From NCBI GenBank assembly GCA_947044405.1, contig CAMRHE010000205.1, positions 1,178,001 to 1,242,000 on the forward strand: a stretch of DNA of 64,000 nt, in the 5' to 3' direction. The notes below the pieces were generated by a model. The model saw only the letters and a list, made by a program, of their open reading frames with translations. It was not told the origin of the DNA and made no database searches. Below are positions 9,430 through 20,322 of the stretch, piece by piece. How positions within the stretch are numbered: the first letter of the stretch is position 1; each line of letters starts with the position of its first letter. The DNA is from Leptodactylus fallax (Eukaryota; Chordata; Amphibia; Anura; Leptodactylidae). Both the position numbers and the translations under genes were made by a program.

Positions 9430-11465
9430 TGAATAAGCAGAGAAATGCTCCAAGGCAAGCTAAACAAACAAAATGTGAGCAAGACTCCGGGTCCAGATAG
9501 ATTACACCCACGAGTACTTAAAGAACTCAGTCCAGTTATCGTTGTACCCCATTCTTAATTTTTAGGGATTCTCTAGTGAGTACAGTGCCAAGGGACTGGC
9601 ACAAGGCTAATATGGTGCCTATTTTCAAAAAGGGCTCTAGGTGTTCCCCAGGTAATTACAGACCAGAAGGGTTTAACATCCATTGTGGGGAAACTGTTTG
9701 AGGGGCTCTTAAGCGATTATATACAGGACTATGTGATTATACGTAACAGAGAGCATGGTTTTACTACAGACAGAAGTTGTCAGACTAATATGATTTCCTT
9801 TTATGAAGAGGTGAGTAGAATCCTAGACAGAGGAGAGGCTGTGGATATAGTGAACCTGGACTTTGCAAAGGCATTTGACACTGTTCCTCAAAATATATTT
9901 TGTAATTGGATTGAAAACTGGTTAAAGGATCGTATCCAGAGTTGTGGTCAATGACTGCAGCTCAGACTGGTCCGCTGCTATGAGTGGTGTACCCCAGGGT
10001 TCAGTGCTGGATCTGCTGTTATATAACATATTTATTTATGATATAGAAGATGGGATTAATAATACTGTCTCTATTTTTGCAGATGACACCAAGCTATGTA
10101 GTGCAGTTCAGTCTATAGAGAATGTACGTAGGTTACAAGCAGACTTGGACAGACTGAGTGTTTGGGCATCCACATGGCAAATGAGGTTCAATGTGGATAA
10201 ATGTAACGTTATACATCTGGGTAAAAATAATCCACAGGTGACATATATACTAGAGGGAGTAAAGCTGGGAGAGTCATTGGTGGAGAAGGCCCTGGGTGTT
10301 CTTTTAGATCATTGGTTAAATTACAGCATGCAATGTCAATCGGCTGCTTCTAAGGCCAGAAGGATATTGTCATGTGTTAAAAGGGGTAGGGACTTGTGGG
10401 ACAGGGATGTAATATTACCACTATAAATCATTTGTGCTGCCCCATCTATAATATGCAGTTCAGTTCTGGGCACCAGTACATAGAAAGGATATCCTAGAGT
10501 AGCAAAAGGTTCAACGGAAAACCACAAAACTTATAAGGGGCATGGAGGAACTCAGCTATGAGGAGAGACTAAGGCTAAGGCCCCTTGCAGACGACCGTGG
10601 CCGTGATCAGTCTGCTATCCGTGTATTTCCCGGAAGCACACTGACCCATTCATTTCTACCGGCCCGTACACATGATTGTGAATTACACGGTCCCGTGTGC
10701 GGGCCAACAGTCCGGGCCACAAAATATAGAACAGGTCCTATTCCTGTCCTATTTTGCGGCCCTTGCTTCCATGGCTCCTATTCATTTAATGAAAGAGGCT
10801 GCGGAAGCACAGCCAGTGCACGTGTGGCTGCCCGTGCCTTTAATTCACGGCCGCGGAAAAGCACACAGTCATGTGCAACTGGCATGAGGCCCCATGATGA
10901 GGAAAAGCAGCTTTTTTTGTTGCAGATTTTGCTGCGTTTTTTGAGCCAAAGCGAGTGGATTGAGTAAAAGGTAGAAGTATAAGAACTTCCTATATTTCCC
11001 ATTCCTTTTGTATCCATTCTTGGCTTTGGCTCAAAAAAACACAGCAAAAACTGCAATAAAAAAAGCTGCGTTTCCGCAACGTGGGGCCTCAGCCTAAAGG
11101 AGTTAAATCTGTTGGAGACGAGGCGTTCAAGAGGAGATATAATAAACCTGTATAAATATATATAAATGTCCCATGCAAGAAATATGGACAAAAGCTGTTC
11201 CATGCAAAATCCCCTCAAAAGACAAGGGGACACTCCCTCTGTCTGGAGAAAAACAGGTTTAATCTCAAGATCAGACAAGGCTTCTTCACTGTGAATCTGT
11301 GGAATAGCCTACCCCAGGAGCTGGTCACAGCTGACAGCTTCAAAAAAGGATAAGATGCAAAATAGCAATGATGGTTATGGAAATGTATAAACTGCCATGA
11401 CGTTTCCCATTCCCTGGTTGGACATACTGTATGTCTTTTTTCAACCATACTAACTATGCAAGCAA
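9430..11465 (+). pseudogene. CR1-clade LINE reverse transcriptase, rearranged and split
   Basis: Plus strand. In order: a TPGPDRLHPRVLKEL block (about 9485), GKLFEGLLSDYIQDY and HGFTTDRSCQTN, then LDFAKAFDTVP (first part of the RT palm), an internal deletion and frameshift near 9900-9950, GVPQGSV, and FADDTKLC with the catalytic aspartates (about 10075). The thumb and C-terminal region follow, ending with LWNSLPQELV near 11305. The reading frame is interrupted at 10572 by a 522-bp MITE and resumes at 11098. The clade is assigned from the wording of these motifs and is an inference. It is non-functional, given the deletion, the frameshift and the insertion. Confidence 0.88.
10573..11094. mobile_element. 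Composite TWA-type MITE inside the CR1 LINE
   Basis: TAA at 10570-10572 and 11095-11097 flanks the ends GGCTAAGGCCCC and GGGGCCTCAGCC. Removing the insert and one TAA restores the LINE frame exactly (EERLKEL). Two blocks are joined inside: 10573 to about 10885 is related to the element at 56854-57158 (GACCGTGGCCGTGATCA, TATTTC, CGGA), and about 10886-11094 is a separate small hairpin unit with CTGCGTTTT-type text. The frame at 10542-10967 is a read-through into this insert and not a gene. Confidence 0.8.
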
Positions 11466-11660
11466 ACAAGATTTAGAGAAACAGCATAGAACAACTAATT
11501 ATGTTTTTTCCATAATTGCAGGAGTTCTTAAAACAGCATAGCTTGCAGTGTTAAGCTTTTTCTGTAACGCCTATTTACCTATATGGAACTTACAAAAGCA
11601 GCAGAGAACAGTCGCGTTCAGCCATTACCCTACCTTCTGACCCCATCAAAGACCCTTTAA

Positions 11661-11988
11661 GGCTAAGGCCTCACGTAGTGGGCTGCAACAAAAAAAGTGT
11701 TGGGGGTAAAACCGTGGTGGCAACACATCGCGTTTTTTTCCCGCAGCGCTTTTCACTGAAAGTCTGCAGAGGCTTTATATGTAGATTTTCTGCTTCCATT
11801 ATATCCATTGGAAAACCGCCGGCTTTTCCGTAGGTATAATTGACATGCTGCAATTTCCAAAATCGTTGTGGTTTCATGTCCGCTGCGTGTATTTTTCCAC
11901 AATGTGTGGATGAGATTCACTACAATCCCATCCACTTTGCAGTGACTGTAAAACACTGCATTTTTTTCCGCCATGTGGGGCCCCGGCC
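11661..11988. mobile_element. MITE with GGCTAAGGCC ends
   Basis: The left end is GGCTAAGGCCTCACGTAGTG and the right end is the complement of its diverged partner GGCCGGGGCCCCACATGGCG. The flanks are TTAA/TTAA (11657-11660, 11989-11992), which contain the 3-bp TAA/TTA seen with other copies. Relatives occur at 38301-38551, about 52620-52912 and 54489-54797. All share internal words such as CGCTGC and the GTATAATTGACATGCTGC block. It is non-coding. Confidence 0.7.
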
Positions 11989-11994
11989 TTAATG

Positions 11995-12298
11995 TCATCT
12001 CTGACAAACCCTTTGGTGGACGATGGCATACCCCCATTCTCATACACTTCAATGAGAGCAACAGAAAGAGCTGAGCTAAGCACTCAGCTATGTCCGACAC
12101 TAATTGAAGTGAATGTGAGCAAGGGGAGACGCGTCTATGTCCACTGGGGGGTTTGTCTTCTTTTCCTACTGCTGCATCTACAATGGGGTAATACAACCCT
12201 GTTCTCAGGATCAATGGGAGGCTCAGCATTCAGACCCCAACCGATCACCAATTTATCCTCTATTTAAATCATGTTTCGTGGCATAACCCGTTAATATA
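11995..12298. repeat. Right part of a TTAA-type MITE
   Basis: The text …CAGACCCCAACCGATCACC… followed by ATAACCCGTTAA at the right resembles the right half of the TTAAAGGGGTTG family. The left end is not recognisable. Confidence 0.4.
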
Positions 12299-12741
12299 CA
12301 AAAATAACTATAAAAATAGAAGCACAACTATTATGCTGACATCTACTGGCCAATATGAAAACTACATTTTATATTTGAGGTTGCTTTCTCTATAGAAGTA
12401 TTAACATGCTACTTTACTAGCTACACATGATGCTATTTCATTATGATTCTTTTTTTCTCAGCTGTTTTCCTAGCCAGAGATGAAGCAAAGTGTGAAAGTT
12501 AACCTCAATCCTTAGTCTCTGCAAAAGGAACTTCAATATTAGGTCTCCATTTGACTTGATGTGTAAGGCCTGCACAAATATACTGGGAACAGTTAACTAC
12601 AAGGCCAAGTGAATAGGACTGAGTTTCACACAATGAACAGCGCTATGTTTGGTATTCACATGAGCATTATATTGTCTTCAAACAGTTAATCTCTGGGGGT
12701 CAAGTCTGTCAGACCCCACCAATCTGATACTGATGACTGCA

Positions 12742-13110
12742 TTAAAGGGGTTGTGTCCTTAAGGATATTTATCCCCCAGCCAAAGGATTGCTGGGAGCCC
12801 GACCACTGGGTCCCCCACAAATCAGGAGAATGGCGGACTGTAAGTTCCCCTAAGGCCTTCTTGTAAATGGAGCACTAGTGCACATGTGTGATCAGCACCC
12901 ATTCACTCCTATGCTGCTGGGACTGTATTCTCCAGCACTGCTTTCAGCCCCATGGCAATAAATGGAATTCCACTCATGCAAGGAAACTGGGGCTTCATTC
13001 ATAAGGAGGCTTTTGGGTGACTTTTGGTCCTCCATTCTCCTGAACGCTGGGGTACCTGGGCACCCTGCTCAGTAGAGCCCTGCAAGAATTTAGGACTTGG
13101 GCTACAACCT
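12742..13110. repeat. Left part of a TTAAAGGGGTTG MITE
   Basis: TTAAAGGGGTTGTGTCC at 12742 is the standard left end, and the interior holds CCGACCACTGGGTCCCCCAC-like text. No matching right end is found, so it is truncated or decayed. Confidence 0.45.
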
Positions 13111-13189
13111 TGTCAGGCCCTGTACATTTGCAGCTCTTTACCTTCCAAACCATTTTTTTCTATATTTTCTGGTAGGATTGTCCAGTAAT

Positions 13190-14060
13190 CAGGGCTGCTT
13201 TAACCATAGCACCATCGGTGCACTTGCTTCGGGCCCTATGGTAGTGGGGGCCCCCTTGGGAAAGCGGGACAGTCCTGCTTTTAGAGTGCTGTCCCACTGT
13301 TCCGGGCCACCCCGATATGTCAACTCCAACTCATCTGCATTCTCCGGGCGCAGATGAGTTGGGGGGGGGGGCAGCCTGGAAAGGGGTCATGATACGGGGG
13401 AAGACCTTGAAAGGGGATATGATACTGGGGGAGCAGCCTGAAAGGGGACATGATATGGAGGAAGGGAGGAAGGGGTACCTGGAAAGGGGACATGATACTG
13501 GCGGAGCAGCCTGGAAAAGGGACATGATACGGGGGCAACCTGGAAAGGGGTCATTATATTGGGGGGGCAACAAGGAAACCCCTTTCCATTATATTGTGGG
13601 GCAACTTGGAAAGGGGACATTATAGGACATTATAATGTTGGGGCAAACTGAAAAGGGGACATTATAGTGTGGAGGAACCTGGAAGGGGGCATTATACTGT
13701 GGAGGCAACTTGGAAAAGGGACATTATACTGTGAGGGCAAAGTGGAGGTGGGCATCATAATATAATGTCTGAGGGGCCACCGGGGTGGGACTGGTTAATG
13801 TATGAGGGGCCACTTGTTAATGTCTGATGCCTCTGCAGGATCATTTGGTAGTGTTATGGGCCACTGAAGGGCATTATACTGTATGGGATCACTAAGATGG
13901 CATTATACTGTATGAGGGCTACTAAGGGTCTTTATGCCATGTGGGAGCAACTCACTGGGCATTATAAGTTGTGCAGGTCAGGTATTTCTAAGCGGTGGTG
14001 ATGGGGGGGCCATTTATGAAACCTTTGCACTGGGCCCACCAATTTGTTGAAACTTCCCTG
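13190..14060. mobile_element. hAT-like MITE with internal minisatellite
   Basis: The ends are CAGGGCTGCTTTAACC and …AACTTCCCTG. The 8-bp flanks ccagtaat (13182-13189) and ccagtatc (14061-14068) are near-identical duplications, as hAT transposases produce. The opening 160 bp (GGGCCCTATGGTAGTGG…, GCTGTCCCACTGTTC…, CAACTCATCTGCAT) are shared with the element at 55130-55688. This copy carries an extra tandem array in the middle. It has no transposase. Confidence 0.78.
13371..13740. repeat. Minisatellite, unit about 33 bp
   Basis: There are about ten imperfect units of the form CCTGGAAAGGGGACATGATAC followed by TGGGGGAGCAG-like text, drifting towards CATTATACTGTG at the right. The array lies inside the hAT-like element. 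The several overlapping open frames here result from the repeat and are not genes. Confidence 0.8.
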
Positions 14061-14074
14061 CCAGTATCCCTCTA

Positions 14075-14930
14075 TTGTTATTGAGGTTTGAGAACCACGT
14101 TGGTGTTCTCATCCCTTTCTTTCTCACGGGCAGCATCGCTTAACCTATTAAAGGATATGTTTAGTTGGTTCACATATTCCTTATTTCCTCCATCAGAGCT
14201 GGCCGGTTGATGCAGCCCTGACATTTTCTTCAATCTTGCCCACACTTCTTTCATGTCATTGCTCAAAAGTTTGTTCTCCACCTTCCATTTGTATTCTGCT
14301 TTGCAGTCCTGAAGTTTAGGCCAGAGTTCTATTTGTGTCCTCTTGGCCATTGCCTTGTCCTTCAGTGCCCTTTTTTTTCGTTTAGAAGACCTTTTAGCTC
14401 CTTAGCAAAGGAGCACGTCCTGGTCAAGGAGCACGTCCCAATTTGTGGTCTAAAAGCAGGACTGTAGTTCTTCTTCACCTGCCTCAGACCATTTCTTAAT
14501 TAGGCTATGAACCACAAGGCTACGCCGGATGACGGGTTTGAAGTTAGGTTGGAGGAAGATTAGGTTGTGTTCTTGGAGTTGTCTAGTGGGGCAAAGCTGA
14601 CCTATAAGCATCTTTGACATTCTCAAATAACTAGTCTATGATTTTTTCATCTCTGGTAGCACATTTCATGAATTGGTAGAACTTAGGTAGGATACAGTCC
14701 TGCTAATGTGCTTAAAGTCACCAGAGATGATCTTATAATAGTGTTGGGGTTCTTGTTCTGTAGTCCTGAGATAGCAATGTTGAGGGTCTTGCATGCAGTG
14801 CCCACAATAACCACCGCAGAGAATTCCCTCGACAGATAGAATGGTTGCAGGACCAGTCCATGGATCTTGATGTACTTGCAGCAATGTTGGAGTCTAACAG
14901 TTGCTTGGGTACCACCTCTTGTTAACTAGG
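14075..14930 (-). pseudogene. LINE fragment (non-L1), between endonuclease and RT
   Basis: Minus strand. Short matches to a CR1/L2/Rex1-type LINE polyprotein can be followed across frameshifts. They include ISGDFKHISR at the end of the endonuclease, then a decayed stretch, and then the linker before the RT: DCKAEYKWKVENKLLSNDMK followed by EVWARLKKMSGL (14078-14350), continuing to FNRLSDAAREKERDE. The fragment ends before the RT catalytic motifs. Its clade differs from, or is older than, the LINE at 9430-11465. The call rests on the wording of the lysine-rich linker. Confidence 0.65.
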
Positions 14931-15110
14931 ACGTGAATGTGGAAGCGGAGTGCCCCTTTATGGTCTCATCCACAGTCTCACATGCTTGTGTGGTGAGTGG
15001 GTGTATGGAATCCTGACATTGTGCAACTATGAAAATTGAAGTAGGCAATGAGTTAAAATCTAGTGTTACACTGAGACTGATATATACCTACATGTATATA
15101 CATGTGTGTG

Positions 15111-15111
<1 letters not shown>

Positions 15112-15152
<41 letters not shown>
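15112..15152. repeat. (TA)n(TG)n microsatellite
   Basis: A TA run followed by a TG run, abutting the left edge of the LTR-like element at 15153. Confidence 0.9.
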
Positions 15153-15156
<4 letters not shown>

Positions 15157-15664
15157 ACAATATAGCAGCTTCCTGGATGAGGTGTTTGTGGCAGCAAACA
15201 GCATCACAGCTAGTGGCAATCCAAACATGCATGCTTTATTCAGCTTGTAAATGATAGCAGCAATCAAAACAGCCTAACCCACACACAGGGTAATACTTAT
15301 TTAACCCTGACTAGTTTCTGAGGGTGAGATAACTTTACTGAGGTTTCTGCTCAGCAGTCTGGCTCACACTGAGCTCCACCAAGTCCCTGGATTTCAGTCT
15401 TCTTGGAAAAGACCACCTGTCTGTCTCCAACTGGTCCAATCCACCTGCTCCGTGCAGGTCACCAGCAGCACTCTCCTGCTGTGTGATCTCTCTCTGGAGC
15501 TGGGCCCCAGTGATGGGTGTGGACACCTCTAGACCTTTTACCTGCTTAGTTGATGAGGGAATAGCCCATGCAGCCCATTAAATAGCATTTGAGATAATTG
15601 TCCAATTACCTTGAAAAAAGGCAGATACATATTACAGGGTAGTAAATCCCCCAGGTTCCTCACA
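15153..15664 (-). mobile_element. Probable solo LTR, antisense
   Basis: Read on the minus strand it starts TGTGAGGAACCTGGG and ends ATATTGTCACA, so the ends are the TGTGA…TCACA inverted pair common in Ty3/gypsy LTRs. It carries an AATAAA signal (complement of about 15236-15241) some 80 bp before the end, as expected for an R/U5 border. It shares this pattern (…TGAATAAAGC…TTGTCACA) with the better defined solo LTR at 43864-44329. The target duplication cannot be judged because the left flank is a TG microsatellite. Confidence 0.5.
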
Positions 15665-15950
15665 TATGTCTGGTGATGGTATGGTCCAGTGCTGCTAGGG
15701 AGTAGGCCTCAGCCCAGGTGTGACAGCTGGGCTCATCACTGGGCCAATTAAAAAGGCTGTGGAGCTTTCACTGTAGGTAGATCCTGAGGAGAGTGGAGGT
15801 ACCTGGGTCTGTTCTGGAATACTATAGTCTGGTGAGAACTGTGTGTTATTTTGTTCTGTTCGTGTGGCTGAAACAAGTCACATGTATAGTTAGGTCTGGT
15901 TCTGTATTAGTTAGAGGTCAGACGAGCAGGGTTTGATTTGTGTTTTGCAG

Positions 15951-16260
15951 TTAAAGGGGTTCTCCGGCATAATTTAAAACTTTAACACTAAGATAAACCC
16001 TCTACCCCTGCCTAACTTCTAATTTACTCCCTTTAAAAAAAATGTACATTTACCCGTATGCCTGGGGCGGTGAGAGGAGGAGCCTGGGTCTGTCCTGCTT
16101 TTTAAGTGGATTAGGTTTCCGCTTGGGGACCCAAGGAATGGAAACCCAAACACTAGTGTGAACCTAGTGTCAGCAGCTTTGCCGCTAATAGTTCTGAATT
16201 CAAGCAGCCAGCAGACTTTGAGCTCCATGAGACCAAAAGTTCCTAGAAGTATAGTTATGT
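15951..16260. repeat. Left part of a TTAA-type MITE with embedded repeat
   Basis: TTAAAGGGGTTCTCCGGC at 15951 is a typical left end. The segment 16060-16215 (GAGGAGCCTGGGTCTGT, TTTTTAAGTGGATTAGG, CACTAGTGTGAACCTAG) recurs at 17185-17310, so both are copies of one dispersed repeat. Confidence 0.5.
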
Positions 16261-16384
16261 TCCTGGTCTCGCCCCCTTTTTTAAGTGACTGGTACATTAA
16301 GTGTCGATGTCATATATATGACCGAGAGTCTGACTTTCTGTTGGGCCCGGCCGATTTGCCAAGTCTTCTTGGAGAATGGGAGGT

Positions 16385-16640
16385 CACTAGAGATGGGCGA
16401 ACCTCACAAGATTAGTTTTGCAAATATTCATGAGGTTTGCCTACCGTTCAGCTAGAACCAGAAGTGCTATTATTATACTCTGGGGTCTCATCAAACCCCA
16501 GAGTATAATAAGTGGAGGCCCAGAAGACGTGAGAAAAAATATCAACTTGCCTCGCCTCACCTGGGCCTCTTCTGGCCTCCATTTGCATCTCTTGCTCCAA
16601 GGTCACATGGGGAACATCAAGTTTCATGACGTTTCAGGAG
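16385..16640. repeat. AGAGATGGGCGAAC repeat with perfect 15-bp hairpin
   Basis: It starts CTAGAGATGGGCGAACCTCA, followed by a hairpin with perfect 15-bp arms, ATTATACTCTGGGGT (16472-16486) and its complement (16495-16509), around an 8-base loop. The same repeat is inserted in a gypsy RT at 28386-28853, and the hairpin also occurs inside a hAT element (18172-18215) and at 40855-40897. The right end is not defined here. Confidence 0.6.
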
Positions 16641-17184
16641 AGCTTGCAAGCATGACATATATTATGTTATCCACTCAATAACAGTCACATCTTACACAAA
16701 ATTTTCTTTCAGTGAGCAAAAATACATATCTGTATATGCAGCACAGTAATTATGTACAGTGTGTGTGCTGCCAGGGCCATCTAATCTAATCATACCCAAT
16801 TCATTCCTGTTTACCTGCTCTATTCAATTTACTGAACTAGTCAGCCTTTCTGTCTCATCTACTGTATATCCTCAGAACACAGCCTGCCCTCCACTATCTA
16901 TATATACCATCTCTGTCTCTAAGATCTAAGCTCAATCTCCCCATCACCTCTACTTTGTATACTGTATATAACCCCACTGTATCACTGGTTGAAAACACAG
17001 TCGGAATCTGCAACTGCAAATAAATATCCAACTGTATGTTCAACCAATGATATCTCTGGAAATAGTAAATGTAGAACAGAGAAAATCTCCTTTTTCATAC
17101 AACACCAGAAGCAAGTTTCTACATTTTATAATTCCTGCTTGAGCTCATCACTGGCCCATAAGAGACTGCCATGTCTGCAGTTCT
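16641..17184. other. Unassigned sequence
   Basis: AT-rich with several TATATA stretches. No exon or element end was recognised. Confidence 0.35.
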
Positions 17185-17556
17185 GGGCAGATCCTGGGAG
17201 TGAGAGGAGCCTGGGTCTGTTTTGCTTTTTAAGTGGATCAGTTTTCTGCTTGGGGACCTGTGGAATGGAAATTCAAACACTAGTGTGAACCTAGCGTCAG
17301 CAGCTTTGCCTGCTATGTCTTCTTCTCACTTCCTGTATTCTTCAGCAAGCTGGAGGGGAGGCGGCTTTGACTGTTTGATGAACAGGGCGCTAGGAAATAT
17401 CACAATATAGACTTTTCCTTTACCATGAGAGATTATTTATTATGATTACTAGAAATCTAATATAAATGCAGATCAAATAATATGCACAGTAAATGTATAT
17501 TACATTACACAGGCATATATAGAACACTTTCCATACTTGTAGAGAACGGACTCAGA

Positions 17557-18490
17557 CAGAGGCATAACTAGCAAAGACTGGGGCCCCCCAGCAAACTTTT
17601 GACTTGGAGGGGCATAGCACCCCCTTTCCTAGCCCCCACACAGTATATACACACACTATAATGTCCCACAGTGGCCCCTGCACACAGTATTATGGTCCCA
17701 CAGTGGCCCCTGCACACAGTATTATGGTCCCACAGTGGCCCCTGCACACAGTATTATGGTCCCACATTGGCCTCTGCACACAATATTATGGTCCCACAGT
17801 GGCCCCTGCACACAGTATTATGGTCCCACAGTGGCCCCTACACACAGTATTATGGTCCCACATTGGCCCCTTCACACAGTATTATGGTCCCACAGTGGCC
17901 CCTGCACACAGTATTATACCCCATAGTGGATCACCCATGACCTATGATCAGAGATCCGGGGAGGTGACAAACATAAAAACCAATGTTACTTACCTCTCCC
18001 AGGCTCCGGCACCCTGCTTGCTACTTTCGGCCCTCTTCAGTGTTAGTACAGACGCATAATGTCGCAGGCCTGGCCTGCGTGATGTCTGGGACGTCACCAA
18101 AGAAGCCCGAAGACTGCCGGAGAGGTGAGTAACAGTGTTTTTTATGTTCACTCACAGACCCTGGCCCTCCTATCATTATACTCCTGGGTCTGAAAAAACC
18201 CCAGAGTATAATAATTGTAGTATTTGTTGGGGTTCGCAGGCCCGCGGCCTCACTTACCGATCTCCGCTCCCGCTCACATCCACCTCTGCTTCTCCTTCTG
18301 CGCTCCAGGGAGACCCAGCAACATGATATGAGCCGCAGAAGGGGAAGCGGAGGTGGCCATGAACAGGAGCGAGGATAGGTAAGTAAATAGGGCCCGTTAC
18401 TTGCTGGGGTTACTCTAGCAGGTAAGGACCTATTAAAAAAAAAAGCTTCTGGGCCCCCTAAGGTCCCACGCCCTGCTGCTACCACCGCTG
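17557..18490. mobile_element. hAT-like MITE (CAGAGGCATAACTAG ends)
   Basis: The left end CAGAGGCATAACTAG and right end …CTACCACCGCTG are flanked by gactcaga (17549-17556) and gattcagt (18491-18498), a degenerate 8-bp duplication. Inside are a 32-bp minisatellite, two GC-rich cores each bounded by outward 5' splice-site-like sequences (complement of 17986-17996 with 18121-18133; complement of 18251-18260 with 18375-18386), and the CCCCAGAGTATAAT hairpin. A diverged inverted relative lies at 40600-40910. It is non-coding. Confidence 0.65.
17665..17920. repeat. Minisatellite, 8 copies of a 32-bp unit
   Basis: Units of CCCACAGTGGCCCCTGCACA plus CAGTATTATGGT start at 17665 and recur every 32 bp exactly, with only a few substitutions between copies. 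Because 32 is not a multiple of three and the unit has no stop in any forward phase, long open frames appear here; they are not genes. Confidence 0.95.
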
Positions 18491-18799
18491 GATTCAGTGT
18501 TATCTTTGTGTTTACATGGCTCAGGGAGCCTTTATCAGCAAATCGCAATTAGCAGAACTGATAGTCCTGCTAGCAGAGCTGTAGAGGCAGTGAGAGCACT
18601 CAGCCCTCCTAGAGAACAGTGAGTCACGTCAGCCGTCCTGTCTTAGCACATAGGCTGTGCTCCATGGAAATGATGTGTAAACAGGCAAACAAAGGAGCAT
18701 TGCTAAAGCAATGTATTTAGGAAAACTCTTGAATTTACTTAAGCTAGCAGTATAGGTAGGATCCTTGAGACAGGAATACCCCTTTAACTAAAAGGCTAT

Positions 18800-19370
18800 A
18801 TTCATATATAAAAAGATAGTTGCAGAAATTACTGCAACTTAAAATCTGTTCCTTTTATCAGACCACCACTGATCATCTGCATACTTACCATATACTTCAT
18901 TCACATAAACAAGCTATAAAAAGACAGTGGCCCATGCTACAGAAAGCTTTCCCCAAGAGCCCAGAAATTTCCCAACCGCTCCTTAGGTGCCATAAACACC
19001 ACAAACATTCTGAAGATCAATTAGTGAGGGCCAACATAGGAAGTTTCACCAGAATTCTTCATCAGTCCTTTTTACAGACACTGACAAACGGTACCTTTCT
19101 TTGTCTTTATTGCCTGTATTACAGCAATAACATTAAAGGGGACACCTTTCATCACCCACAGATTGGCAAGTCTTACCCCATTAGGGGCTATTTCACATTC
19201 AACAAGAATTTTGTTGTATATTTGGTTAACACATAAGGGACAGGATTTCTAGTCACAAATCTATGATTAGATGTGGCAAAACATGTCTTCCATTACCTCA
19301 ACACTTCCATACTGCTCAACACTGTATCTTTCAGTTCAAAAGTATGTTTTTCAAGCTGAGTCTACATCCA
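18800..19370 (+). pseudogene. Penelope-like element fragment (RT end to GIY-YIG region)
   Basis: Plus strand. AIKRQWPMLQKAFP, then EDQLVRANIGSF, then KGDTFHHPQIGKSYPIRGYF and FVVYLVNT resemble the region linking the reverse transcriptase to the GIY-YIG endonuclease in Penelope-like elements. There the VVYLLKCPCG and YVGKT motifs would follow. Here the frame stops at 19236 and only a weak tail (LPQHFHTAQHC in another frame) continues. The endonuclease core is lost. Assignment is by recalled motif wording. Confidence 0.65.
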
Positions 19371-20071
19371 ATAATTCGTTTTTGCAAATCTCCACTTGAG
19401 TCTATTGAGGGATCCGTGAAAATAGCCTGAGAATAAAGCAAGTTCCATTATCATTCATATTACCACATCCTACCTCTTTCTTACTATTGGTAGATACAAC
19501 CAGCCAGTGTCCACTAATGACATCGCTGCAGCATGTGTACATGGTGACATCATTACGTTGGTACATATGCGCTGTAACACAGTCTTCATTCATATTTTTC
19601 TATTAACATTATGCTAATCCTGCCATTCTACTACTACACCGAGTGCAGTGTGCACGATTTCCCTAAGCTCTTATTTCTGCTTCTACTATTGATAAGTCTG
19701 TTCTTTGGTCTTCGCTATCCTCCTGATTGGTCTCATATGGTCATAGCCCCTGTGCTGAAACCAGGTTGGGGGCTAAGCTATATATGTTACACTAGGATCA
19801 CACTAGCGTTGATACAGTCTGAGAGTGTGTACAGTTGTTATGGGGCAGAGGATCACTTTCTGAAGTGGCAATCAGGCTGCGCATGCGCACTTCTCCGTGA
19901 GTGACGCCATCCTATTGAAGGTATGAGGCTATGTGTCTTCTGACCATGCGCAAAAGCGATACCTATTCAAATAGAGCCCGGGATTCACCGTGGCTTGTCA
20001 CCAGCTGCCGATTCAAGCCGGATCCTCAGAGAACCACAGTGAGTAACGTCATACTTTGGTCTGAGAAGCTG
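19371..20071. other. Unassigned sequence with a possible MITE end
   Basis: TTACACTAGGATCACACTAG at about 19788 looks like a left end of the TWA-type family (compare CACTAGGTTGACACTAGC at 56653), but no right end was found. No exon was recognised. Confidence 0.35.
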
Positions 20072-20105
20072 ATTGTCTAATGATACTTGTGTATCATTAG
20101 ACAAT
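20072..20105. repeat. Perfect 15-bp-arm hairpin
   Basis: ATTGTCTAATGATAC, loop TTGT, then the exact complement GTATCATTAGACAAT. It lies about 250 bp left of the Tc1 copy at 20323. Function unknown. Confidence 0.8.
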
Positions 20106-20172
20106 TAGTATTCTGTTGGTTTATATACTGGCTCTATTGTGGCTCATCAGTGCTCCTTGGGACACACGCACT

Positions 20173-20175
20173 TTA

Positions 20176-20215
<40 letters not shown>
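20173..20215. repeat. (TA)n microsatellite
   Basis: TA dinucleotide tract. Confidence 0.9.
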
Positions 20216-20218
<3 letters not shown>

Positions 20219-20322
20219 CAGGGCTAACTATGCATGCTGAAATTTCTGCTGCTTACATGCAATATTATCAGTATAATATGGCTACATGGCTACATATAAT
20301 GACATGTATCTATATTTATATA

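Noticed and set aside
10542..10967. 141-codon frame following the LINE
   Set aside because: It begins in the LINE and reads through into the inserted MITE; removing the MITE restores the real LINE frame instead.
11753..12229. 158-codon minus-strand frame
   Set aside because: Crosses the right end of the MITE at 11661-11988 into a second repeat; no protein similarity recognised.
13317..13625. Overlapping frames of about 100 codons on both strands
   Set aside because: Low-complexity translation of the 33-bp minisatellite in the hAT-like element at 13190.
17665..17920. Regular 32-bp repeats, considered as a CRISPR array
   Set aside because: The units are directly adjacent with no variable spacers, there are no cas genes, and the setting is eukaryotic; it is a minisatellite in a hAT-like element.
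17604..18059. 151-codon open frame (and two overlapping forward frames) rich in HSGP/TQYYGP repeats
   Set aside because: It is the translation of a 32-bp minisatellite that lacks stops in the forward phases; the frame rotates from unit to unit and there is no start context or homology.
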